In this document: positions 35,101 through 43,573 of the stretch, one piece after another
How positions within the stretch are numbered: position 1 is the stretch's first letter
How the letters are laid out: each line of letters begins with the position of its first letter
Source: Aquatica leii
Taxonomy: Eukaryota > Arthropoda > Insecta > Coleoptera > Lampyridae
Length of the DNA stretch: 64,000 bases
Reading direction: 5' to 3'
Assembly (NCBI GenBank): GCA_035610365.1
Contig: CM069439.1
Span: forward strand, 18,985,533 to 19,049,532
Notes under the pieces: generated by a model
The model's database searches: none
Told to the model about the DNA's origin: nothing
What the model saw: the letters and a program-made list of their open reading frames with translations, nothing else
Position numbers and translations under genes: made by a program

Positions 35101-38100
35101 TAGCTATTACATTGTTGTTTATTTGTTTATTTTTTTATTTTTACTCTTTGAGACGAAGCAACCGAATTACTTCTCGAAAATAATATATTTTCCAAATGAG
35201 AGTACGAAATAATAGCATTTATTCGATCGAATACGTAACATGATAACATGAATTGTGTGAACTCAAACAAATCTGATTTTATTCATGTTTGAGCTTGAAA
35301 TTTGGCTTGCCACGAGTGAACAAGCGTTTTTTTCTTGTCTAAGCTTGCAATGTACGAAACTTTATATATTTAAGCGCTGCATCGCTCGCGATTTCATTTG
35401 TTGCCTGATGCCTGATCGATAATTAAGCGAAGTGAAAAGGTGCATGGGGTAAAAGAAATCTGCTTTAGAAACTTTAGTTTTTTGTAGTTTTACAGACCTT
35501 ATAGTGATGTGTTTTGTGTTGTAAATTAAGGTTCATCTAAAATTTATTTTTTATTTTAGATTTATTAAAACATTAAAAGCCAAAAACTTACATCTCAAAA
35601 ATCTTTTTATATTTGATTATATAAACGTCATTGTTAATTGAAGTAAATTCAAACAGAATAATTGATAAGCAATAATATTACTATTTATAAAAATTTATAA
35701 ATTTTGAAATAACTTGAAATAAGTAATGTTGATGATTATAAGCGACTTTCGGCTTAGACAAGCTGCAATGTCTTGCGAAACGTCAGTTTGTTTGGGTTCA
35801 CGAACGACGATACGGTAAAGGCCAAGTTCTACTTCTTGTTTTGGCTCTCAAGAAGAGACTAGGACCAAGTCTGGGTGTTTAACTACGACGCGATCTAAGC
35901 CGAAAGTCGCTTATAATCATAAACATAACAACCGCGAAAGCTTAAGATTTTATAAGTAATGTTGAGAAAATACTTTCGAGTTTGAGTTTGAGACGTCGAA
36001 ACATTTCTATTTTTTATGATTAATTTGTCAATTTGTTTACTTACGTATTAATTTCTTTGCAGTATACAGGATGTCAGAAAAAAAGAAGAAATTGTCTGGA
36101 TACCAAAATTTGTTGAATAAAAGAAAAAGAGAGGAAGAACGAAAACTATGTCTAAATTACGCATTTTTTTTTAAAACCTGAGTCTACTTTGCCAAATATT
36201 AATAACAACAATAATACAGCTGAATCCTAATATTCTGAACCTGTACTTGAAACAAGTATCAGCAGCAGACAAGAAAGTAATCTTCTAGAAAGCAATCCAT
36301 TTTGATTTGATTGATGTGTTTAAACAATAACTTTTTTACAAATGGAGACGTGTCTAGTAAACTTAATTAGTTTTTCTGTATAACGGTTAGCAAAAATCTG
36401 GCTTTGATATCGACGTCAGTTTGAACCTAAAAGATTATAAAAATTATTGCTCATAGCCGTCAATCAAACTCCCTGAATTATTGCTTTTTGTTTTTAAATT
36501 TAAGTTATCATTGTATTTTAACACATCGACTGCGGGACCATAATCCTGAAATCGACCTCAAAAAACGGATTCATTTTTTCGCTTAAATAGCTTTATATAT
36601 TCAATACAAATATAACTAAATTGTTTAATTCTCGTAATTTGAGTTTCCAAGAAATATTTTGAGATAAAAGTAAAAGGGTGGCTCAGGCCACCTGCAGTGT
36701 ACCGTTAAGAACGGGGATTAGGCTAACGCTCATAACAGATTGACAGGTATCTGATTTATTGCCGTCTTTACTAACAATAAGTACCATTCACTTTATTACC
36801 TTTTAACATTTTATTTCTGGTTTCTCACTTGTGCTTTTTGTAGGTTTTGACCCTTTTTAAATTTGAAAAATATGTGCTTTACTCTCATCATTCTTCTTTC
36901 CAATATATACAACTGCAAAATAAAAATTTGAATTGTAAAACAAGTAAAATGAACTTGAAATAATTAACTCAGCAATACTGCTTTTGGAAATCGAGAGAGG
37001 AATTAATGATAACAACATTATATATTTTGTTATATTATTTATTTTCCAAGGTAAAATAACATATTTATATACAATTTAGAAAAATCAAGTCGTTATAATA
37101 ATGAATTGCAGTTACCAGAATATTACGAGAAAATAACAAACTGTGTATCTTCTTATGAATGAAATGCAATTTTTAATGCTAAAATACAATTAATAGCGCA
37201 CGAAAACTCACAAAAATAAGAAAAAACCTTCGAAATTTTATTATCTCGAAAAATTTCAGGAACTTCTCCAGAAAAAAAACGAAAAAGTTGCATAATTTTA
37301 AAACCACTTCACATTAAGAGAAACAAACGTCTAATGAAACGTTTGAGACGAGCTGAAGTGAAAGAAAAACGTAGTATCCCCACCAGGGCAAAATAAACCG
37401 TGCCCTTCATTCTTGTTGAGTAGGATGGCTCAGGCCACCTGCAGTGGCGGGAATAATAACCCGCAAGGTGGCTACAGCCACCTTCCGCAGTCGATGTGTT
37501 AAGCAAATTTTTCACAAAAAACCTACTGATCCTCAAAAATTTATTGTATTTTAAATTTTGAGCAACTTACATCAGTCAGCTCAAGTTTATTTAAAGAGTA
37601 AGGTAAAAGCTCCATGACTTAAATACTCTTCAAAAAGAACTCTAAATCACGTGTATCGAGGTTTGTCACTTTCAACTGCTCAAAAAGCATCAATTTTCTC
37701 TTTTTGAATTACGCATTGTCTAACTTTGGCATAGTTTTGCTGTGTAAGCACTTCAACTAATTAGATTTTCAAAATTACAAAATTAGTAGCTGTTAATTTC
37801 AAGGTATGAATCGTGCAAGATAATGTGTTGAATAAATGTATGTATAGTATTTCAAAAAGCTTATTATTGTTTTTAAAGACGATAAGATACTTATCGCAAT
37901 TCGTTCAGTTTCAAAAAGGAAATTGATTAGTGTTTTTGTTTATATCTCGTATTGCATGTGTTACGCTCAAGGTCATGTGAGTCGAGTTTTCGTCAGCAAA
38001 AATGCGAAACATCTATGGCGATTATTTATCAGGTTTTAGCGATTTAAACTATACTACATTACTCCAGACATTATAAACTATATTATTTTTACAAATAAAA

Positions 38101-41100
38101 AAATTACAAAAAAGCAAATCTTAACTAAAAAATATATGTTACTTTTAAAAAATCATCTAGATAATTTCATGATAGATAACAGAAAAATTATCTAAGATAA
38201 GTATCTAGATAATATTCAATACTTTTATCTAGATAAGGAAAAAGATGATAAAAAAATTATCTAGATGAATTATCTATATAATTTTATCTAGATAATGCAC
38301 AACACTGGTCGTCAATGATGCCGCAAAATCGAATACTTTGAGCATTAATTTCTTTTTTTAGTTCAAGAACTGTTTGTATTTTTTTCAGCTTCTACTAAAG
38401 GCTGGTCAATTCTGAAATCTAATTTATCTAATGTAACAAATTTAACTTAAAAACCTTTATAGATTATAGAATAGATGCAATAACTCCTTTAAGTTATCAA
38501 CTTGGGGAGGTTTATGATGCTGTGTTTGAAATAAGCGAGAAAACTTTGAAAATAACGTAAAGATTTGGCTGCATCGTTGGCCAAAAAACTGCAAAATTTT
38601 GAGTTCATTTACATTCTTATATTGTGGTATAATATTTTAAGTAAAGTTAACATTGTTAGTAAAATTATTCAAAAACCAAACTTTGATGTTGCTCAGTGTT
38701 GTAATCATTCAAATAATTTGAATAATTTTTTTAAAGCTTATCGGTCCGATAAAGGTTTTAATGATCTATTGATTGATGCTAAAGAAATAGCATCCAACTT
38801 AGACATAGAACCTAAATTAAAAAAACAAAAATGTCTAAGACCGCGAAAAATAAAAAAAAAACATTTTGATTATGAATGTCACGATGAACCGATCCACGAC
38901 AAAACTTTAAAATCCAAAGTTAATTGTTTTTCTAATGTTCTAGATGTAATCATAACATCAGTGGATGAGAGATTCCAATTACGTTCTTCTTACTCTAATA
39001 ATATCGCGTTTTTATGGAATATTGATAAACTTAAAAATTACTCTGAAAACGAACAATTAGAATTACGTCAAAATGTTGAAGATTTATTAAACGACAAAAC
39101 TTGCAATGAACGAGACATAACTGCCGTGGAACTTGTTAAAGAATTGCAATATTTACAAAGTTTTGATGAAAAAGTTATTACGTCTCCAGAAGAAACTTTA
39201 AATTATATAAGAATTAACAACTTAGTGGATTCTTTTTCTAATACGAGAATAATATTTCGTATTTTATTAACAATGCCGGTTTCCGCTGCTACCGCAGAAC
39301 GGTCTTTTTCAAAACTCAAAATAATAAAAAATTATTTAAGATCGACCATGGGGCAAAACCAATTATATTATACCTCATTGGGCAAAACCGACTAAGTAAT
39401 CTTGCTATCATTTCAATAGAAACGGACCAGCTAAAAGAATTAGACACCGAAGATTTTATTAAACAATTTGCAAAAATTAAAGTACGGAAAGCTCAATTCA
39501 CTTAGCCGAAATATTAATAACAATACCTAATACCTGGATATTAATCTTTAAAAGGTGATATGTTGCATTATTAAAATAATATATTGTTTTGTTATTATTT
39601 CTCAATTAGTTTCGTCCTGTGATATATAAATGAGTATTTTTAATGTTTTAAATATTTTTTTATTTTTTATTTTTTAAAACATGTTTTTTTGTTTTTGTTG
39701 CAAACTTTTCGATGTGCAAGAGAATAATAAATTTTTTCGGCGTTGTAATGATTGGTTACATTAGCAATAAATCTAAGTAGACATGAAAAAAATTCATCTC
39801 AATTTAGTAACTATCAAAAATGGACAGAACTATGTCAAGCATTAAAAACTAAAACTACAATTGATAGTGCCAATCAAAAACTTCTTGTAATTGAAAAACA
39901 GCGATGGTGTAATATGTATAATTAAAGTAATAATATATATGTTATTCAATTTTTGGCTCGGCAAAATTTAGCTTTTCGAGGCCAAGGCAGCATGTTATTT
40001 CAAAACAATAACAGAATGAAATGTATTGAGGTAGTAAAAGAATTTAATCCTATAATGATTAATGAGTGATCATATTCAACGTGCTACTTCACAAGTTAAA
40101 AAATGCCCACGTATCTTGGAGACAAAATCCAAAATGAAATCGTATCTGTTTTGGCAAAGGAAACAAACTAAAGAATTAGAAATACGCGAACATTTTTTAG
40201 CTTTTTGCCATATTCTTGATACAGCATGAATTGGTTTAATTTCTTTTATAATAAAAGAGTTAAAAAAATTTGATTTATATATAAATAATGTGAGGGGACA
40301 GAGCTATGATAACTGTTCCAATATACGTGGTAAAAATTGCGGTTTGCAGAAAATTCTTTTAGATCTGACTCCACGCGCGTTTTATATTTAATAGTTAATG
40401 ATGCTGCAAAAATTAATCACAAAACAGTTGGGTTTTTCCGTTTAGTTCAACAATTATGCAAATATTTTTCTGCGTCTACTAAACGTTGGAATATCGCCAG
40501 ACAACACTTAGTTAATTCTACTTTAAAACCATTATCTGACACGAGATGGTCAAGCCGAATTGATGCAATAAAGTCAGTGTTTAAAAATTTACCAGAAATA
40601 TACGACGCATTATAAGACATAACAAATTCAGATAGATTTAATGATGAATCAAACTATCAAGCTAGGTGTTTAGGGGATAAAATATCAACATTTACGTTTA
40701 TATGATCAGTTCACATCTGGTATGTTTTAGTTTTAGTGCAAGTCAATTTTGTTAGTAAAATTTTACTACGAATATACAATTGGTTTTGGGAGCTTTATAA
40801 AAATTAAAGCAATTTTTGCTCGAATTCCGTACAGATGAGAAACTTAATGGCGTTATTATTGTAGCAAAAAAACTGCAAAAAAGTTAGATGTGGAACCCTC
40901 GATCAAGCATTAATTTCAGTTAATGAAAGATTTTCTTTATTTGAGAATTTCATAGACGCCTTTCAATGTTCATACCATTTAGACGTAACTTCTGAAAAAC
41001 CACAACTAAGACTTTCGTGCAAAAAGGTGCAGGAAAATCTGAGATTTAACGATAATTTTGATATAGATGGAGACGAAATTGTACAAATCCAGCTTACGTT

Positions 41101-43573
41101 AAAAGATTTAAAAAACTATATATGTATTTAAATATTTACAGTTTATATTTTATAATGATTTAATTGCAGTATATCCAAATTTAGCAGTTACTATTCGAAT
41201 TCTGCTCACTTTACCAGTATCTGCTGCCACTGCAGAAAGATCCTTCTCCAAATTCAAGTTAATAAAAAATTAATGAAGGTCGACCATGAGTCAAGAACGG
41301 TAATCAAATTTATTTATATAAGAATCTATGTTAGAAGAAATCGATATTCACTATAACATAAAAAAATTTGGCGACATGAAGGCTCAAAAAAATTGAATTT
41401 TTGTGAATTGCCGATTGTTTAATGTTAGAAGTAGCTTGTAAAGATGAATTTGTTTTAATTACATGTTGGAATTTTTTTTTGTTATTTTTATTGCATTTAC
41501 ATATGTAATAACGTACCTTGTACAGTGTATTTGATTTGTATATTTCTTGTATTATTGTCATCTCAATAGATATTTGTTTGTTTTTACTTAACTTTTTATT
41601 TAACAATACCAAACAATTTTTTAACTATAATTTTCATGGGCGCCGTAAAAATTTTTGCGCACAGGCGCCACTAAGTGTCGGCGCGGCACTGTCTAGTATA
41701 ATGTACACAGGCAAAGAAACGATTCTGGATAAAGATTAATAACATTTTTTTACACCTTTGCTAAACAAAGGTCATTGCGTAACAACAGATAATTTATACA
41801 CTTTGTCTGAATTGGCAGAATTCTGTTGAAAAAAAGGTACGACTGTAAACACGATGAGCGGCGTAAACCGCGTTGATCAACGTCTCGCCGGTTATCCTAT
41901 AACAATAAAACGTGGAGAAAACTACTACAAACATTCATTCATTCATACTGTACAAAAAAATTAACAAAAAGTCCAATGGAACTAACTGAAAAATTAAGAT
42001 GTTATCATTCCCTAAACAATGTTAACAATATAGGCAGGTCATACACAACTCCAAATTCATTTCGATTAACAGCTTGCCATTTTCTAGACATTATAGGACC
42101 AACCCAGAAGAAACAGAATCCTAGAAGAGTGTATGTAGTTAACAGCAAAGCAAGGGATGAAAAAGCGAAAAGTCTATTAAAAGAGTCAAGGTACTACTGT
42201 CCAAACAGCGACGTCAGTCTCTGGTTAGCTCCATATTTTAAAATACACCATACATTATCCGAATTGTAAATTTTTAATAAATAGACTTGTGAAAACTGAA
42301 AAATAATTTTTTTTGATAAATCGCCAACAAATTGAATAAGTAGTTAAAAAATCTAGTACAATGCAAAACTAATTGTAAAGAAGGAAACACAAATAGAATA
42401 AAAGTGAAAACGGTTTGGTACACTAATAGAGTTAATTGTAATAAATAAAATTAACAAAAGTAGTCTCTACAAGCTTGAATCTCTTCTTCAAAATAACTAC
42501 AAACAAATATATGGCGATGATTGTAAAAAGTTATCAGTCGCTCATGTTTACATATTTAATAGCTTCTCTAGCATATATTATATTGTAATACTTAAAAAAA
42601 ATTGGCAATGACTGACGTTTGAATTAGAAACAGAAAATTTTTTTATTGTTTAATTTGTAATTCACAGACAGGGCGATTTACTGTTTTTGAAGTTGTTACC
42701 AAACATTTATAAAAAAACGATAAAGCTTGGAAAACATCTAGTTTATCTTTTGGAAATTTTAGCGCGTTTTACTATACTAGTGTATTATCACTAATCTACA
42801 AATATTTTTGATCAAAGTTTATGAGATTTTTTTTAGAAAAACAAGTGAGTTGTAACATAAAAAAAACCATTTTGTGCGCGATCGCCTAGATTGCAAGTTT
42901 CTTTTGGTACGAATTGCGCTAATGAAGCATTAATTAAACATAAACTTGTAAAAATACTTCGATAAATTTGTAATTATATTGTAAATTACTTACTAATAAA
43001 AGGACATATAATTTGTTCGTCTGTATTAACAGGTATAAAATTTGATTCATCAGCTACAGACACGTCGGAGTATACTTCTTGAGGTTCTGGATATTTTTCG
43101 TTAAGATTTACTAAAACACTGAGTTCACGTGAAATGCACCTTCATCTAAATCTAGATACCTTTATAAGCTTGCATGTCCACGTATGACTCTAAAATAGAG
43201 TCGGGATTGTTTGTGTCGATAGTCATGGTTATTGTATGCAGTTGTTGTTTAGATCTTTCTATTAACATGCTAGCTATTTGTCTTCCGTTATCAGATAAGT
43301 AACCTCCATCTATTTCTTCGTTCAAAAATTTGCATATATCTGAAAAACCCCAATACCAATTACTGATTTAAATTTACGTTAAAATAAGTTTTGTTATCGA
43401 ATTTTTGCGTTGTCATCGGATATCCTTGTTAGCAAAACGACAATCCAGGAAATAGCACACGATATAATAAATGATTTTTTGGAATTTAATTTAGCAAATA
43501 TTTAATTGATTTACGTACCATTTAAGAGTTTGTCTATCTCCGCGCAGAGTAAATTAATTTCACCTTTGGTCAT
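25704..43573 (-). CDS. PH-domain adaptor protein, SKAP-like (whole gene, six coding exons)
   Basis: Exons (minus): 43573-43519, 43339-43160, 43110-42994, 26768-26509, 26460-26273, 26184-25704. They total 1281 nt and all junctions are GT-AG and phase-matched, giving 426 residues. Order: an N-terminal helical segment (MTKGEINLLCAEIDKLL...; SMLIERSKQQLHTI), a Tyr motif EVYSDVSV, a PH domain beginning GYLYKKEK and ending TAQTSKDMYQWLAALKEE, a Pro stretch (DPPLPLPPR), and an acidic tail with HYDDPSE and DNDIYDYLEKP. Known: SKAP1/2 adaptors have an N-terminal dimerisation helix, a PH domain, acidic YDD/IYEEL-type motifs and a C-terminal SH3; they link Src-family kinases and actin regulation. Inference: the layout is SKAP-like, but no SH3 is present. 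The tail ends in a basic RNRKKNGV, so this is either a shorter insect form or one isoform. The family name is tentative; that it is a real host gene is well supported. Confidence 0.8.
26273..26460 (-). CDS. SKAP-like exon 5 (end of PH domain)
   Basis: Acceptor TAAAAACAG before 26460. It starts FTAQTSKDMYQWLAAL, whose Trp is the conserved residue of the last PH helix. It then carries NLPPVPAKH and DYEPLKNF and ends AAC|GTAAGT at 26273. Confidence 0.85.
26509..26768 (-). CDS. SKAP-like exon 4 (PH domain, first part)
   Basis: Acceptor TTTTTTAG before 26768. The first two bases complete the codon left by exon 3. It codes LPACETKSGKTGYLYKKEK through ESFELFSSTDTKMHQ and ends CAA|GTAAGT, followed by a 48-nt intron. 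Confidence 0.85.
26974..27070. repeat. cluster of AACCGGTTA words
   Basis: Three full or near copies of TAACCGGTTAT plus TAACGGTTAAAC within 100 bp. Clusters of such a 10-bp palindrome are common near the ends of some hAT elements. No terminal CAG was found. Confidence 0.45.
27190..27306 (+). promoter_or_regulatory. heat-shock-type core promoter (plus strand)
   Basis: Three perfect heat-shock units: TTCCCGAA (27198-27205), GAAACTTC (27213-27220) and GAACATTC (27243-27250). Their triplets start at 27198, 27203, 27213, 27218, 27243 and 27248, all on one 5-bp grid as HSF binding requires. TATAAA is at 27272-27277, and a TCAGTT initiator has its A at 27303, 31 bases below. The layout is seen; activity is inferred. 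Confidence 0.62.
27303..27388 (+). other. putative untranslated first exon, plus strand
   Basis: 86 nt from the predicted start to GTCGT|GTAAGTG. No ATG-led frame of note. The first downstream candidates are the acidic frame at 27905-28045 and the piggyBac transposase piece at 28309. This may be the native promoter of that piggyBac element or of a host transcript antisense to the SKAP-like gene. Confidence 0.35.
27905..28045 (+). other. short acidic open frame, possible piggyBac N-terminus
   Basis: From the ATG in AAAAAATGAATAATTCC it codes 46 residues rich in D, E, N and S (for example LRLNESGGEDKSDGNSRDEN), ending in a TGA. It has no hydrophobic part and no known domain. Acidic low-complexity N-termini are usual in piggyBac transposases, and the piggyBac core starts 260 bp downstream on the same strand, but no sequence bridge was seen. 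Confidence 0.3.
28309..28466 (+). pseudogene. piggyBac (PGBD4-like) transposase, 5' piece of split gene
   Basis: The frame carries FIAKRRLDTIYFIKKTRFSI then LSESKSGYIWSSI, matching the piggyBac core pattern (W/FKGRL..YxPxKxxxFGIK....ESxSGYxW). It stops exactly at the hAT-1 terminus at 28467. The continuation SSIMYTGK is at 41692. The DES motif with the first catalytic Asp is lost (QLEF at that place). Confidence 0.72.
29431..32785 (+). mobile_element. hAT element, ZMYM/TTF type, with perfect target duplication
   Basis: Both ends are CAGAGGCGGATTAAG (15 of 15), at 29431-29445 and as complement at 32771-32785. The duplication CACACGTG is exact at 29423-29430 and 32786-32793. Length is 3355 bp. 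It is inserted within the non-autonomous hAT at 28590-33058. The 5' part to 30030 holds no coding frame. Confidence 0.93.
30034..32367 (+). pseudogene. hAT transposase, ZMYM1/TTF zinc-finger type (broken)
   Basis: In order: a basic start KRNQEIAKSQTNALHKFL and an acidic linker. The TTF-type finger shows KWVYCYPCKLFSK, TGYQNW and LSDHEISKEH (about 30540-30680). Then come LSRLGLAFRGHEEGQDS, IVDSTPDVSHVDQLTFIIRY (about 31070-31130), NMSRKYLGLQARI, IPCASHSLNLIG, VSDTRWSAKTDAV and the C-terminal dimerisation block TIPISNASGERSFSVLK. After a frameshift at about 32255 it ends RRLINMAILYI...RRKFM at 32367. Stops at 30318, 30401, 30527 and 30589, a frameshift at about 31310, a stop at 31994, and loss of about 45 residues before NMSRK show that it is dead. 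Known members are 700-800 residues. Confidence 0.9.
33067..34447 (+). other. 5' untranslated part of hAT-1, no gene seen
   Basis: Lies between the non-autonomous hAT and the hAT-1 coding start. A GC-richer stretch (33220-33350) and a 72-residue AT-rich frame (33616-33834) have no recognised motif. Confidence 0.45.
34448..34937 (+). pseudogene. hAT-1 transposase, N-terminal piece
   Basis: GKKKKLSSYQNLINKRKP near the start, then a Ser/Thr-rich spacer, SIHYDPGH, FLRDSPGRRFSSNYYERRLK and GEIYHRS*LLYSISK. Known: this is the region leading into the TTF-type finger of DUF4371-group hATs (FSSxYYxRxxxNGExxxRSWLxYS). It breaks off at 34937 where hAT-2 begins. There are stops at 34648 and 34756 and at the Trp position of RSWL. 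Confidence 0.78.
35732..35920. repeat. 189-bp foldback with perfect 27-bp inverted ends
   Basis: Arms 35732-35758 and 35894-35920 are exact complements over 27 bp (ATGATTATAAGCGACTTTCG plus GCTTAGA); weaker pairing extends about 8 bp outward. The loop contains CTTGCGAAACGTC, also found as CTTGCGAAACGTC at 53182-53194, next to CACGAAC in both places. The right arm and its flank can be read as codons (RSKPKVAYNHKHNNRES), which hints at a retroelement end rather than a MITE. Confidence 0.7.
36071..36305 (+). pseudogene. hAT-2 transposase, N-terminal piece
   Basis: ATG-led MSEKKKKLSGYQNLLNKRKR, nearly the same as the hAT-1 start, then an N/S-rich spacer with one frameshift near 36160 and stops at 36229 and 36302. 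Confidence 0.72.
36522..37498. mobile_element. piggyBac-type MITE with TTAA duplication
   Basis: Ends CACATCGACTGCGG (36522-36535) and its exact complement (37485-37498) are flanked by TTAA at 36518-36521 and 37499-37502. A 20-bp word GGCTCAGGCCACCTGCAGTG recurs near each end in the same orientation (36678 and 37428). No transposase core was found, so it is non-autonomous. TTAA choice is the mark of piggyBac. Confidence 0.82.
38157..38307. repeat. hAT end with TTATCTAGATAA subterminal repeats
   Basis: The block holds at least six ATCTAGATAA-type palindromes and ends GATAATGCACAACACTG at 38307, outward CAGTGTTGTGC. It stops exactly where the hAT-2 frame VVNDAAK begins (38308). Its left terminus was not found. 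Confidence 0.65.
38308..39505 (+). pseudogene. hAT-2 transposase, C-terminal half
   Basis: Starts VVNDAAKSN and FFSASTKGW. After a deletion at about 38455 it continues YRIDAITPLSYQLGEVYDAV, a 276-residue open frame (38565-39395) with LQNFEFIYILILWYNIL, VDERFQLR and the dimerisation motif LLTMPVSAATAERSFSKLK. It ends LDTEDFIKQFAKIKVRK after a frameshift near 39390. Known: this is the C-terminal half of DUF4371/ZMYM-like hATs. Confidence 0.82.
39733..41400 (+). pseudogene. hAT-1 transposase, middle and C-terminal part
   Basis: In order: CNDWLH; YQKWTELCQALKTKTTID; QFLARQNLAFRGQGS; REHFLAFC; VRGQSYDNCSNIRGKNCGLQ; LIVNDAAKINHKTVGFF; STLKPLSDTRWSSRIDAIK; LLTLPVSAATAERSFSKFK. There are more than ten stops or frameshifts. 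It is followed by the right terminal repeat of hAT-1 (41640-41691), where GGCGCCGTAAAAATTTTTGC is the inner part. Confidence 0.8.
41692..42269 (+). pseudogene. piggyBac (PGBD4-like) transposase, 3' piece of split gene
   Basis: SSIMYTGKETILD continues the frame broken at 28466. TPLLNKGHCVTTDNLYTLSEL follows with the second catalytic Asp, then MSGVNRVDQRLAGYPIT, where the usual GVDRVD has Asn in place of its first Asp. Next come HFLDIIGPTQKKQNPRR and the Cys-rich tail with Cys positions largely replaced. Deletion between LAEFC and KKGTT and several stops (41744, 41838, 41963) kill it. Confidence 0.82.
42994..43110 (-). CDS. SKAP-like exon 3
   Basis: Acceptor GTGTTTTAG before 43110. It codes VNLNEKYPEPQEVYSDVSV to EQIICPFI and ends ATTA|GTAAGT at 42994. 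It leaves one base (phase 1), which the exon at 26768 completes to Asn. Confidence 0.78.
43160..43339 (-). CDS. SKAP-like exon 2
   Basis: Acceptor TTTTTCAG before 43339. It starts with two bases completing an Asp codon, codes DICKFLNEEIDGGYL...SYVDMQAYK, and ends AAAG|GTATCT. It is followed by a 49-nt intron (43159-43111). Confidence 0.78.
43519..43573 (-). CDS. SKAP-like exon 1
   Basis: ATG at 43573-43571 in TCATCATGACC. It codes 18 residues plus one base and ends AATG|GTACGT. The donor GT is at 43518-43517, with a 179-nt intron after it. Confidence 0.75.

Larger units (their letters stand above)
34938..39732 (+). mobile_element. hAT-2, second copy of the hAT-1 family, inserted in hAT-1
   Basis: Left end CAGTCCCGCGGCG at 34938, like the hAT-1 ends. 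It carries its own N-terminal piece (36071-36305) and C-terminal half (38308-39505), so the order N1-N2-C2-C1 is that of one copy nested in another. The right terminus was not found. Near 39733 hAT-1 coding resumes with CNDWLH, about 30 residues on from where it stopped, so a deletion removed the junction. Confidence 0.6.
28467..41691 (+). mobile_element. hAT-1, inserted in the piggyBac gene, itself carrying several insertions
   Basis: Left end CAGAGCCGTGCCG (28467), right end read outward CAGTGCCGCGCCG (41691): 11 of 13 match. Flanks are TCCAGCAT (28459-28466) and TCTAGTAT (41692-41699). This 8-bp duplication differs by two C/T transitions and encodes Ser-Ser-Ile of the host piggyBac on both sides. 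The coding part is split into 34448-34937 (N-terminus) and 39733-41400 (middle to C-terminus). Confidence 0.72.
26769..42993 (-). other. 16.2-kb intron 3 of the SKAP-like gene, filled with nested transposons
   Basis: Donor GTAAGT at 42993 and acceptor TTTTTTAG at 26769. The other introns of the gene are 48-179 nt. All the transposon parts recognised inside, and both promoter-like features at 27.2 kb, lie antisense to the gene (plus strand). Confidence 0.75.
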
